A stretch of DNA of 35,487 nucleotides from Candidatus Eisenbacteria bacterium (GTDB lineage: Bacteria > Eisenbacteria > RBG-16-71-46), in contig DASTBI010000088.1 in assembly GCA_035712145.1 (NCBI GenBank), positions 1 through 35,487 on the forward strand. The letters run 5' to 3'. A program made the translations under genes and the position numbers. The notes under the pieces are model-generated. The model saw nothing but the letters and a program-made list of their open reading frames with translations, was not told where the DNA came from and ran no database searches. Below are positions 1 through 7,160 of the stretch, one piece after another; position 1 is the stretch's first letter; every line of letters begins with the position of its first letter.

Positions 1-51
1 CACGGTCGCCAGGAGCAGCAAACCCACCGCCACGATCGTCTTGGCGTTCAT
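1..51 (-). CDS. N-terminal fragment of a secreted protein (cut by window edge)
   Basis: Only the first 17 codons are in the window. They start at the ATG at 51 and run off the left edge. The residues (MNAKT, then a run of V/G/L/A) form the start of a Sec signal peptide. A GGAGAGGA ribosome-binding site lies directly upstream. The gene starts 19 bases after the hexahaem lipoprotein ends, on the same strand, so it is probably the fourth gene of the porin-cytochrome operon. Function cannot be assigned from this fragment. An extra secreted cytochrome or a conduit accessory protein is a guess from position only. Confidence 0.6.
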   Translation of the reverse strand, partial: MNAKTIVAVGLLLLATV

Positions 52-70
52 TTCCTCTCCATCGCGACGT

Positions 71-1126
71 CTACCTCCGCGCCACCCAGTGCGCCGCCTG
101 CGGGGCGGGGCCGCTGATGTACGAGATCGAGGAGTTGAGGAGCCCCATGATGTACTCGGCGTTGTGGACGCCGCGGCTGCGATCGTACTTGGCGACCAGA
201 TAGTTCCAGACCGCGCCGGCGGAGTCCGCCGAGGTTGATACCGTTCGCGGCAGGCCGCTGGTCGCGTCGAGCAGAGAGGCAGTGACCAGCCGGCTCTTCA
301 GGTCGGCCACCAGGAAGTCCACGCTGTCCTGCACCGAGTAGCCGGGGCCGACCTCGTTGAAATCGTTGATCGCGCCGTGACACGGCAGGCAGGCGCCGAC
401 GTTCAGGACCTCGGACGGGCCGGACAGCGGCTCGTTCGCGATCGCGCGCATCTCGAAGCTGTGGCCGCCGACCACGTACTGGCTGGTGGCCTTGAAGTGG
501 CACTCGAGACAGCCGTCCATGCCGGCCGAGGTCGTGGCCTCGCGATGCTGGGTGCGGCTGTAAGTCCAGCCGGCGTACTCGTAGCCGTTGCTCCCGAGCA
601 GCATGTCACCCTGGGTGCCGTAGTGCGGGCCCCAGCGGCTGGTCAGGTTCGTGCGGGCGGTGATGTACACGCTGACGTTGCGGCGCGCCTGATGGCAGGC
701 GACGCAGGTGTTCCCGGAGTTCAGATTGAACGTCGTGCCGTTCGCCAGGGTGGCGTTGGTGGTCCAGCGCAGCCGGAAGTCCCCGTTGGTGTGCGGCGCG
801 TGGCAGGTGAAGCAGTGGATCGCGGTCGGGTTCACGATCTCGTCGGGCGGCGTCACGCCAGTGGCCCGCGCGATGAAGCCCTCGCTGGTGTGGCAGCCCT
901 TGCAGGTTCCGTCGTTCTCATGGAGTGTAGACCCGGTCGAGTGCCTCGAGTTCTCCCATTGCTGCTCCGCGTCCACCAGGCGCGTGTCCGCGTCGCTGTG
1001 ACAGTTGAAGCAGGTCTCCGGTTCCTGCGTCACCTCGGTCAAGTTGATACTTCGCTCGCACCCGGTGAGCGCGATCGTCCAGGCGGCGAGCGCCGCGAGG
1101 AGTGAGAATCGTCTGAGCATCGGCAT
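71..1126 (-). CDS. Hexahaem c-type cytochrome lipoprotein (outer-surface candidate)
   Basis: 351 residues. I chose the ATG at 1126 because a GGAGGAGA ribosome-binding site lies 8 bases upstream; an in-frame ATG at 1153 would add nine residues ahead of the signal peptide. The N-terminus is a lipoprotein signal with lipobox LTGC (Cys23). Six CXXCH motifs follow: CFNCH, CKGCH, CFTCH, CVACH, CLECH and CLPCH. The last third has no haem motif. It follows an MtrA/DmsE-like cytochrome and an outer-membrane barrel on the same strand. By analogy with Shewanella MtrC and Geobacter OmcB, it is the likely surface or barrel-capping cytochrome that passes electrons to extracellular acceptors. With 351 residues and six haems it is smaller than MtrC (10 haems) or OmcB (12). 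Haem binding is well supported. Surface exposure is inferred from the lipobox and neighbours, and inner-leaflet anchoring is the alternative. Confidence 0.85.
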   Translation of the reverse strand: MPMLRRFSLLAALAAWTIALTGCERSINLTEVTQEPETCFNCHSDADTRLVDAEQQWENSRHSTGSTLHENDGTCKGCHTSEGFIARATGVTPPDEIVNPTAIHCFTCHAPHTNGDFRLRWTTNATLANGTTFNLNSGNTCVACHQARRNVSVYITARTNLTSRWGPHYGTQGDMLLGSNGYEYAGWTYSRTQHREATTSAGMDGCLECHFKATSQYVVGGHSFEMRAIANEPLSGPSEVLNVGACLPCHGAINDFNEVGPGYSVQDSVDFLVADLKSRLVTASLLDATSGLPRTVSTSADSAGAVWNYLVAKYDRSRGVHNAEYIMGLLNSSISYISGPAPQAAHWVARR

Positions 1127-1179
1127 CGCCGTCTCCTCCCTCGTTGGAACCATGGATGGCCCCTTTTATCTCGTCAGGA

Positions 1180-2727
1180 TCACAGGTCGTAACCGAGTTC
1201 GACACGAACCACGTTGGCCGTGTAATAGCGAGTGATCAGAATGTAGTCGTCGTAGTTGTAGCAGTTGTACTTCGCATCCAGGTGGTAGCGGCCCACCAAC
1301 GTCAGGCCCGCCTCCACGAACACGTTCGACTTCTCGATGTCGAGATCCTTGCCCATGTTCAGGTAGGTGACCCCGCCGGCGACGCGAAGGTTCCGGATCC
1401 GCCCGATCTCGAGCCGCCCGGTCACGATGTCGCTCTCGGTCTCGAAACCGGCCAGGATGTCCACGTACTCGTCGTTCGCATGGCGGTAGTCCGCCGATGC
1501 GGCGCCCCAGTTCGGTAGCTCATAACGGACGAACCCACCGACCACCGTCCCATCCACGGTGACCCCGATGTCAGGCAGCTCGCGCTCGCGCTTGGCGTAG
1601 TCGCCGCCGATGGTCAAGGTCTCGTGCCGGTACTCGAGCTTCGCGCGCAGACGCGAGGCCTCGATGTCCTTGAGCAGCGTGAGCTCCTCCTGGTCCTTCT
1701 TGACGCGACCGGCGTAGTCCACCAGCGCGCTGAAGCGAGGATCGGGGCGGAGGGTCGCCCCGGCGCGCCAGCTCTGGTAGGTGGTGAGCCTGCGGTCGTC
1801 GTCGTTCATCTCGTAGCCATATCCTGCGCTCACGCGGCCGTAGCGGTGGAACCAGGTCGCGTCGACGTCGTTCTGGAACCGATCGGTCATGAGGTCGAGG
1901 GCTTGGTCGTCCACGCGGCTCGCGTCGAAGACGTAACGGACCTCGTAGGCATCTCGCGGCTGCAGGACTCCGGTGTACGAGAAGCTGCTGAGCTGGTACT
2001 CCAGGCCGCCGTCGGACAGCTCGCGCGTGCCGTAGGAGCCGCGGAACAGGTTGTTCCATCTCTGGTAGAACGGCATCGGCACGTAGAAACGCGCCGCGAC
2101 GACCTGGCCCTTGCGGTCGGCCGCGCCATTGAGCGCGTCCGAGTAGTCCGACATGCGGAACGACAGGCCTCCGCCACGCCGGCCGGAGCGCACGTCGGCC
2201 GTGACCTGACCGGTGATGAACGCGTCGTCGTACTGGCTGCCCAGCACGCTGGCGGTGCCGAGCGGGTAGGCGAGCCGATCACCCTGGCGCGTCTGGTGAT
2301 TGAAGTCGCCCGTCAGCGAGAGCCATGGGTTCGGGGTGTATTGCAGCCCGCCGTGCCAGTCCTTCCGCTCCGACGTGACGCCGCGCCCGGGGTCGAACAC
2401 GTAGCGGTTCTGGTCGTAGCCCGCCGTCAGCCTGAACCGGCCCGGCACGCGATACGCGAGATCGCCAGCCCGCGAGCGCAAATTTAGATCGCGTAGGTCG
2501 AGCATGAACGAACTGCGCGGATCGAGAGTCCCGGCGAGCTGGATGCGAGCGAGCGCGAACCCGTCCTCCAGGTTGTAGGTCTCCTGCACGGTGGAGAGGT
2601 CTCCCACCTCGTCCATATAGACGCCCCCGACCTTCACGGCGCCGCTCAGCGTGGCAGCAGGCGTCGGGGCCGCTGCCAGCATCAGGGCCGCCGCCGCGAT
2701 CGGGATCGTCGTCCTCTGCGTTCGCAT
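1180..2727 (-). CDS. Outer-membrane beta-barrel of a porin-cytochrome conduit (MtrB/PioB/OmbB-like)
   Basis: 515 residues. A Sec signal peptide (about residues 1-25, Ala-rich, cleavage near PAAT) is followed by alternating hydrophobic/polar strands rich in Tyr, Arg, Asp and Gly for the rest of the chain. There is no long hydrophobic helix. Repeated strand-turn patterns such as 'RFRLTAGYDQNRY' and 'VSAGYGYEMNDDDRR' are typical of large transmembrane barrels, and the chain ends in an amphipathic strand (ELGYDL). In MtrCAB- and OmbB-type conduits the barrel sheathes a periplasmic multihaem cytochrome and lets it contact an outer lipoprotein cytochrome. The flanking genes here are exactly these two partners: the MtrA-like gene ends 13 bases upstream and the lipoprotein gene starts 53 bases downstream. 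It is shorter than MtrB (about 700 residues), so fewer or shorter strands are expected. I do not see the N-terminal CXXC of Shewanella MtrB. The family call rests on fold signature and context. Confidence 0.75.
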   Translation of the reverse strand: MRTQRTTIPIAAAALMLAAAPTPAATLSGAVKVGGVYMDEVGDLSTVQETYNLEDGFALARIQLAGTLDPRSSFMLDLRDLNLRSRAGDLAYRVPGRFRLTAGYDQNRYVFDPGRGVTSERKDWHGGLQYTPNPWLSLTGDFNHQTRQGDRLAYPLGTASVLGSQYDDAFITGQVTADVRSGRRGGGLSFRMSDYSDALNGAADRKGQVVAARFYVPMPFYQRWNNLFRGSYGTRELSDGGLEYQLSSFSYTGVLQPRDAYEVRYVFDASRVDDQALDLMTDRFQNDVDATWFHRYGRVSAGYGYEMNDDDRRLTTYQSWRAGATLRPDPRFSALVDYAGRVKKDQEELTLLKDIEASRLRAKLEYRHETLTIGGDYAKRERELPDIGVTVDGTVVGGFVRYELPNWGAASADYRHANDEYVDILAGFETESDIVTGRLEIGRIRNLRVAGGVTYLNMGKDLDIEKSNVFVEAGLTLVGRYHLDAKYNCYNYDDYILITRYYTANVVRVELGYDL

Positions 2728-2740
2728 GTCGGTCCCCGTC

Positions 2741-3700
2741 CTAGTTGTGATGACAGCCCGCGTTGAAGCAACCCTGGGCCTCGAGAGACGGATGCACGAG
2801 CAGCCGGTTGTCGTAGGAGCCGTGGATGTCGGTGTGGCAGTCGTTGCAGGGCACTCCCGCGAAAGTCGTTCCGTGATTCGTGTTCGAGAAGTGGCGCGGC
2901 ACCGAGTGGCACTGGGTGCAGAGCTGGTAGTGCGGCGGCTCGTAGGGCTGCTTCATCATGCGTGGCAGGGACGACCCGTGCGGCTCGTGGCAATTCAAGC
3001 AGCCGCCCTCCTCCGTCGAGTGCTCGAGCGTGGCCTGGTGCTCGAAGGGGAACGGCCCGGCGAACTGGCCGTGACAGCTGAAGCACACGGTGTTCTTGCC
3101 GTTCAACGACAACTCGCGCGACGTCTGGTCGAGCGTCTTGTGGCAATCGACGCATTGGAGGACGCCCTCCGGCACCGGATGCCGGTAGGGCCGCGCAAAC
3201 TGTCCCTCCACGCTGGCGTGGCAATCCAGGCACAGCTTGTCCTGGGCCATCTTGAGGAGCGCGGGGTTCTTCGAGTCGTGGACTTTGTGGCACCCACTGC
3301 ACGAAACGTTGTTCGCCAAATGGACGTTCTTCTCGACCATGTTCTGCTGGTGCGAGTTCTGGTGGCAGGTCGAGCAGATCAGCGCTTCGGCGGAGGCACT
3401 CACCTTCGAGGGGTTCGTCATCCGATGCGCCGCGGGATCCTCCTGCCAGTGCAGGCTGTCACCGGCATGGCAGTCGGTGCAGGCCACGACGGCCGCGGCG
3501 CCCTCGTGGATCTGCCCCGCCCAGTGGGGGCTTCCCGCCAGTGTCGAGTCCTGCCCCCCGTGACAGTTGAGGCACACCTCACTCGCGCGCACCCGATCCT
3601 GAGCTCCGGGTGTGCGCCCCGGGAGGACGGAGAGCACTCCGAGGGCCGCGCAGGTCACCAGGATTAGAGGCAAGTGCCGGAGCGGAATCTCACGTGACAT
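2741..3700 (-). CDS. MtrA/DmsE-family periplasmic decahaem (10 + 1) c-type cytochrome
   Basis: 319 residues from the ATG at 3700, with a GGTGG-rich region upstream. A longer reading from 3754 adds 18 residues ahead of an obvious signal sequence and is less likely. The hydrophobic signal (LPLILVTCAALGVLSVL) is followed by ten evenly spaced CXXCH motifs from CLNCH to CNDCH, often accompanied by extra histidines that can serve as distal ligands. Length and haem number match MtrA (333 residues, 10 haems) and DmsE, the periplasmic wires of outer-membrane conduits. A further motif, CFNAGCH, with four residues between the cysteines, sits at residues 311-317, three residues from the end. CX4CH motifs bind haem in some tetrahaem cytochromes c3, so an eleventh haem is possible. 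First recognisable gene of a minus-strand operon with the barrel and lipoprotein genes. Confidence 0.88.
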   Translation of the reverse strand: MSREIPLRHLPLILVTCAALGVLSVLPGRTPGAQDRVRASEVCLNCHGGQDSTLAGSPHWAGQIHEGAAAVVACTDCHAGDSLHWQEDPAAHRMTNPSKVSASAEALICSTCHQNSHQQNMVEKNVHLANNVSCSGCHKVHDSKNPALLKMAQDKLCLDCHASVEGQFARPYRHPVPEGVLQCVDCHKTLDQTSRELSLNGKNTVCFSCHGQFAGPFPFEHQATLEHSTEEGGCLNCHEPHGSSLPRMMKQPYEPPHYQLCTQCHSVPRHFSNTNHGTTFAGVPCNDCHTDIHGSYDNRLLVHPSLEAQGCFNAGCHHN

Positions 3701-4252
3701 TCTGGCCACCCCCACCGGCGAAACCCGCTCCTGTGCGTGTGCTGCCCATGCCATGGACAGGCGAGGCTTCGAATTGTTCGGGATTGCCGAGGTGGGTGGG
3801 CGGAGCCACGCACGCGCACTTCACCGTTCTGTAGTCGAGGGGTCGGGACGTGAGTGCGGCGCTCTCCAAAGCGCTCTCCGAGTGACGCGTGCCTGTATTG
3901 ACTTCGGAATTCGAGAGGTCTTGACAAGAATAGGACGGGAAACTGAGCCCTTCCGGGCATGGTGTCAAGTGGATGGCGCGCCTGGCTACTCTCTGCCGCC
4001 AACGGCACACGCTGCCCTTCCCTTCTCGGTGAGGTGTACCGGGAGAGCGACTCCCAGGATCCCAATGGGATTCTCGTCTCTGGCCCCGACTCGCACTATG
4101 GGACCTTTGGCTACCACGGTGGATGTCCGACGCGTAGCACCCTGAACGACTCGCGGCTCGGGCCTTGAGGCTCGCGGCCGGCTTGCCTATCATGCGGCAC
4201 CGATCGTTCCGCTGGTGCCGCCGTCGCGTCGAATCGACCCCAGGGAGGCCGG
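3701..4252. other. 552-base divergent intergenic region
   Basis: This separates the minus-strand conduit operon from the plus-strand Rieske operon. Open frames exist on both strands, but their translations are compositionally random (Arg/Ser/Pro/Gly-rich, no domain, no ribosome-binding site), so I treat it as non-coding. It is visibly less GC-rich than the flanking genes around 3890-3960. It holds an odd-length palindrome CTTGACAAG at 3920-3928 and a related TGTCAAG at 3963-3969. No convincing promoter could be placed for the minus-strand operon. Confidence 0.6.
4165..4193 (+). promoter_or_regulatory. Candidate sigma-70-type promoter for the Rieske/cytochrome b operon
   Basis: TTGAGG (4165-4170) and TATCAT (4188-4193) are separated by exactly 17 bases. 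This gives 4/6 and 5/6 matches to the -35 and -10 consensus, 60 bases before the Rieske start codon. In GC-rich DNA such a match is uncommon but not decisive. Confidence 0.4.
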
Positions 4253-4738
4253 ATGCCTGAGCATCTCGAGCGCCGTGGGCGGTCCGGGCCCCCCCCGGGC
4301 GTCGGCGAGTCCCACCCGACGCGGAGGCGTTTCCTCGACTTGCTCTCGAAGGCGTTCCTCGGGCTGTGGGGCTTGGGTATCGCCGGGGCGATCGGGGCCT
4401 ACCTCCGTCCGCCTGAGCACGGATCAGGCATGGCCGAGCGCACCGTGCGCGTCGGGCTCCTCGAGGACCTCAAGATCGGCGAGGCCCGGTTGGTGCGCCA
4501 CGGGATCTCGCCCTTCTACGTGGTGCGGCTCGACGCCACGCGGATCGTCGCGCTCTCGGCGGTGTGCACGCACGTGCGCTGCATCCTGGGATTCGACCGC
4601 GAGCGCCGCGCGCTGACCTGTCCGTGCCACGACGGCCGCTTCGACCTCGCGGGCCAGGTGCTCTCGGGTCCCCCGCCGCGTCCTCTGCCATCCTATTCGG
4701 TGTCGGTGCGCGCCGGCGAAGTGTTCGTCCAGCTGTGA
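4253..4738 (+). CDS. Rieske [2Fe-2S] iron-sulfur protein of a cytochrome bc-type complex
   Basis: 161 residues; ATG at 4253 with an AGGGAGG ribosome-binding site. An N-terminal twin-arginine-like stretch (TRRRFLDLL) precedes one membrane helix (about residues 31-49), as in Rieske proteins exported folded by Tat and kept anchored. The cluster motifs are intact. C105-T-H107 and C123-P-C-H126 provide the two Cys and two His ligands, and C110 and C125 form the expected disulfide pair. The spacing between the two boxes is short, as in small bacterial Rieske domains. The protein takes one electron from quinol at the Qo site of the cytochrome b encoded directly downstream, whose GTG start overlaps this stop by four bases. 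The next electron acceptor is probably one of the multihaem cytochromes that follow, since no cytochrome c1 or f gene is visible. Confidence 0.92.
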   Translation: MPEHLERRGRSGPPPGVGESHPTRRRFLDLLSKAFLGLWGLGIAGAIGAYLRPPEHGSGMAERTVRVGLLEDLKIGEARLVRHGISPFYVVRLDATRIVALSAVCTHVRCILGFDRERRALTCPCHDGRFDLAGQVLSGPPPRPLPSYSVSVRAGEVFVQL

Positions 4739-5901
4739 GCGAAGCCCCGGCCGGCGATTCGACGGGCGGCGGCGCGCGGCCCGGCGGCCCATCAAACGAA
4801 GGCGGCGGCTGGGTCGGGTGGCTGGAGCACCGGCTCAATCTCACCGAGATCTTCTCGTTCCTCTCGCATTTCGGGCTGGTCTACACGCCGGTCGACAACA
4901 CGCGACCGGTGCGAGAAGTGGTGCGCGAGGTGGCGCGGATGCCGGTGCCGGCCTACACGCGCGGACCGCGCCTGCTCGGGCTCCTGACGGTCATCCTGTT
5001 CGGCCTCGAGGTGGTGACCGGCGTCCTGCTCACCTATTACTACCGCCCGACTCCGGAAGCGGCGTTCGCAAGCACGCGCGACATCGTGCGCGACCTGCCG
5101 CTCGGCTGGCTGGTCCACCAGCTTCACGCCTGGGGCGCCTGGCTACTCGCCATGATCGTGGTCGTGCGTCTGCTGCGCTTCTTCTGGGACGGGCTCTATC
5201 GCGCGCCGCGCGAGGTGCTGTGGTGGAGCGCGGTGGCGATGGCGTGGCTGGTCCTCCAGTCCGACTTCACCGGCAAGCTCCTGACCTGGGACTCGCACGC
5301 CTACTGGTCGGCGGTGCGCGGCATGGAGGTGGTGTTCGCCCTGCCGGTGGTGGGTTCGATGCTGGCGTTCCTCCTCGGCGGCCAAGTGATCAATGAGAAC
5401 GTCCTGCTGCGCTTCTACGTGCTGCACCTGCTGGTGCTGCCGACCGCGTTCGCGGTGTTCCTCTACCTCACCTTCGCGACCCTCCGACGGGTGGGCCTGA
5501 GCCCGGTGACGGAATCCCGCGCGCGCGGCGCGACCACGTTCCGCGAACATCTCTACGGCATGGCGATCCTGACGGCGCTCATGCTCGGCGTGCTCGCCAC
5601 CCTTGCGGTGATGGTCCCATTCCGCTTCGGGACGGCGGCGGATCCGTACTCGACGCCGGCCGGCGCGCGACCGCCGTGGTACATGCTGGCGCCCTACGCG
5701 ATCATCCAATTCGCCCCGGGGCCGACGTGGCTTCTGGGCCTGGCGCTGCTGGCGGTGGCGTTCGGGGTGCTCCTGCTGCCGCTGTGGGCTCCGAGGGACA
5801 CGGCCAGCCGAAGCATGGGGCGCGCGCGCATAGTGGGAATCGCGGTCCTGGCGGTTTGGGCGGGGCTCAGCATCCTGGGCGCAATTCTGGAGCGGCGATG
5901 A
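4735..5901 (+). CDS. Fused cytochrome b (b6 + subunit IV type) lacking the n-side haem ligands
   Basis: 388 residues from a GTG at 4735, overlapping the Rieske stop codon (GTGA); longer upstream reading is a shadow of the Rieske gene. Residues about 65-260 match the four-helix b6 core. Conserved segments include TYYYRPTPEAAFAS, LHAWGAW, PREVLWW, DFTGKLLTWDSHAYW and LRFYVLHLLVLP. The C-terminal part has about three more helices with the Qo-loop motif PPWY at 313-316 (classically PEWY). In the family, each of helices B and D carries two His. Here H131 and H231, the p-side haem pair, are present. The partner positions for the n-side haem are R145 (14 residues after H131) and T246 (15 after H231). 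The flanking sequence aligns without a gap, so this is substitution, not misalignment. A normal two-haem Q cycle looks impossible. The downstream nonahaem gene starts within the stop codon. Confidence 0.9.
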   Translation: MSEAPAGDSTGGGARPGGPSNEGGGWVGWLEHRLNLTEIFSFLSHFGLVYTPVDNTRPVREVVREVARMPVPAYTRGPRLLGLLTVILFGLEVVTGVLLTYYYRPTPEAAFASTRDIVRDLPLGWLVHQLHAWGAWLLAMIVVVRLLRFFWDGLYRAPREVLWWSAVAMAWLVLQSDFTGKLLTWDSHAYWSAVRGMEVVFALPVVGSMLAFLLGGQVINENVLLRFYVLHLLVLPTAFAVFLYLTFATLRRVGLSPVTESRARGATTFREHLYGMAILTALMLGVLATLAVMVPFRFGTAADPYSTPAGARPPWYMLAPYAIIQFAPGPTWLLGLALLAVAFGVLLLPLWAPRDTASRSMGRARIVGIAVLAVWAGLSILGAILERR

Positions 5902-7160
5902 GACGGGTAGTCGTTCTCGCCCCCGCGATCGCTGCGCTCGTCGCGCTCGCCGCTTCGTGGCCCGGTCCCGCGCTCGCGCAGCCCGGCGCGACGCCTCCGG
6001 CGGCGCAGCCGCCCGCGGCCGCCTCGCGCGCCGCGGGCCGCTGCGGAGTCTGCCACCCGAGCGAGCGCGTCCAGTTCGAGCGCAGCAGTCACGCGCAGGA
6101 AGAGGTGCACTGCGTCTCGTGCCATGGCGGCGACGATCGCTCGCTCGAGCAGCGGGTCGCCCACGGCGCGGGGTTCACCGGCCGGCCGCGGCGCGCCGAC
6201 ATCCCGAAGCTGTGCGCCTCGTGCCACGCAGATCAGGAGCGGATGCGGCCGTACAACCTGCCGGTCGACCAGTACGCGCTCTACCAGACCTCGGGTCACG
6301 GGCGCCGCCTGGCGCAGGGCGATGCGCGGGTCGCGGTGTGCTCTGACTGCCACGGAGCGCACGACATCCTCCCGCCCACCGACCCGGCCAGCCGCGTGTT
6401 CCGGACCAACCTGCCGAAGACCTGCCTCACCTGCCACGGGGACACCACCCGGACGACCCGCGCTCGGGGGAAGGCCGGCGACTCCCGCACCTACCTCACA
6501 AGTGTCCACGCGCACGAGCTGTTCGACCGCGGCAATCCGCGCGCGCCCACCTGCGTGAGCTGCCACGGCGTGCACGGTGCAGCACCTGCGGGCGCCGGCG
6601 ACGTGCACAAGGTGTGCGGCCACTGCCACACCGCCGAGCGGCGCTACTTCTCCGCCGGCCCGCACCTGGACGGAATGGTGAAGGCCGGGCTCCCCGAGTG
6701 TGTCTCGTGCCACGGCAATCACGCGATCAAGGCCGCAGAGACCCAGCGGCTCGCCTCGGCCTGCGCGGAATGCCACGGGACGGGTTCGGCGCAGTCGGCG
6801 CTGGGCGAGCGCATGTGGACCGACTATAAGGCGGCCGCCTCGCAGATCGAGAAGGCGGCGGCGCTGGTGATGACCGCCGACGCGGTGCCGATCCAGACCG
6901 AGGATTATCGGGCGCGCCTCGAAGAGGCACGCACCTACCTGCGCGAGGCGCTGCCCGCCGCGCACGCGGTGCAGGCGCAGACGGTCGCAGGGCTCACCGA
7001 GCGGGCGCGAGGAGTGGGCGCCGAGGTGGCCTCCGAGATCTATGGCAAGCTCGGCCACCTGCAGGCACGCAAGGTGGGCCTGGTCGTGTTCTGGTTCTAC
7101 GTGGCTCTCACGGTGGTGGTTCTCCGCCGTCTCCAGTCGCGTGCCGCGAGGAAGGAGTAG
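5898..7160 (+). CDS. Nonahaem c-type cytochrome with C-terminal membrane anchor
   Basis: 420 residues from the ATG at 5898, which overlaps the cytochrome b stop (ATGA). A Sec signal peptide ends near ALA-QPG (about residue 28). Nine CXXCH motifs (CGVCH, CVSCH, CASCH, CSDCH, CLTCH, CVSCH, CGHCH, CVSCH, CAECH) occupy roughly residues 50-300. A helical stretch without haems follows, then a single C-terminal membrane helix (about 395-412: GLVVFWFYVALTVVVL). It would therefore sit on the periplasmic face of the inner membrane. Its position directly after Rieske and cytochrome b suggests it replaces cytochrome c1/f as the electron acceptor of that complex. The segment from heme 3 to heme 5 (CASCH...YNLPVDQY...GAHDILPPTDPAS...CLTCH) is the same module seen in the 19- and 13-haem fusions downstream. 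Confidence 0.9.
   Translation: MRRVVVLAPAIAALVALAASWPGPALAQPGATPPAAQPPAAASRAAGRCGVCHPSERVQFERSSHAQEEVHCVSCHGGDDRSLEQRVAHGAGFTGRPRRADIPKLCASCHADQERMRPYNLPVDQYALYQTSGHGRRLAQGDARVAVCSDCHGAHDILPPTDPASRVFRTNLPKTCLTCHGDTTRTTRARGKAGDSRTYLTSVHAHELFDRGNPRAPTCVSCHGVHGAAPAGAGDVHKVCGHCHTAERRYFSAGPHLDGMVKAGLPECVSCHGNHAIKAAETQRLASACAECHGTGSAQSALGERMWTDYKAAASQIEKAAALVMTADAVPIQTEDYRARLEEARTYLREALPAAHAVQAQTVAGLTERARGVGAEVASEIYGKLGHLQARKVGLVVFWFYVALTVVVLRRLQSRAARKE

Noticed and set aside
3921-3949. TTGACA at 3921 as a plus-strand promoter
   Set aside because: No -10-like hexamer lies at 16-18 bases, and the next plus-strand gene starts more than 300 bases away.
3612-4193. Overlapping open frames on both strands in the 3701-4252 gap
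   Set aside because: The translations are Arg/Ser/Pro/Gly-rich with no domain, signal or ribosome-binding site. They look like chance frames in GC-rich DNA.
4564-4734. N-terminal extension of cytochrome b into the Rieske gene
   Set aside because: It overlaps the Rieske coding sequence in another frame. The GTG at 4735, coupled to the Rieske stop, fits the family N-terminus.
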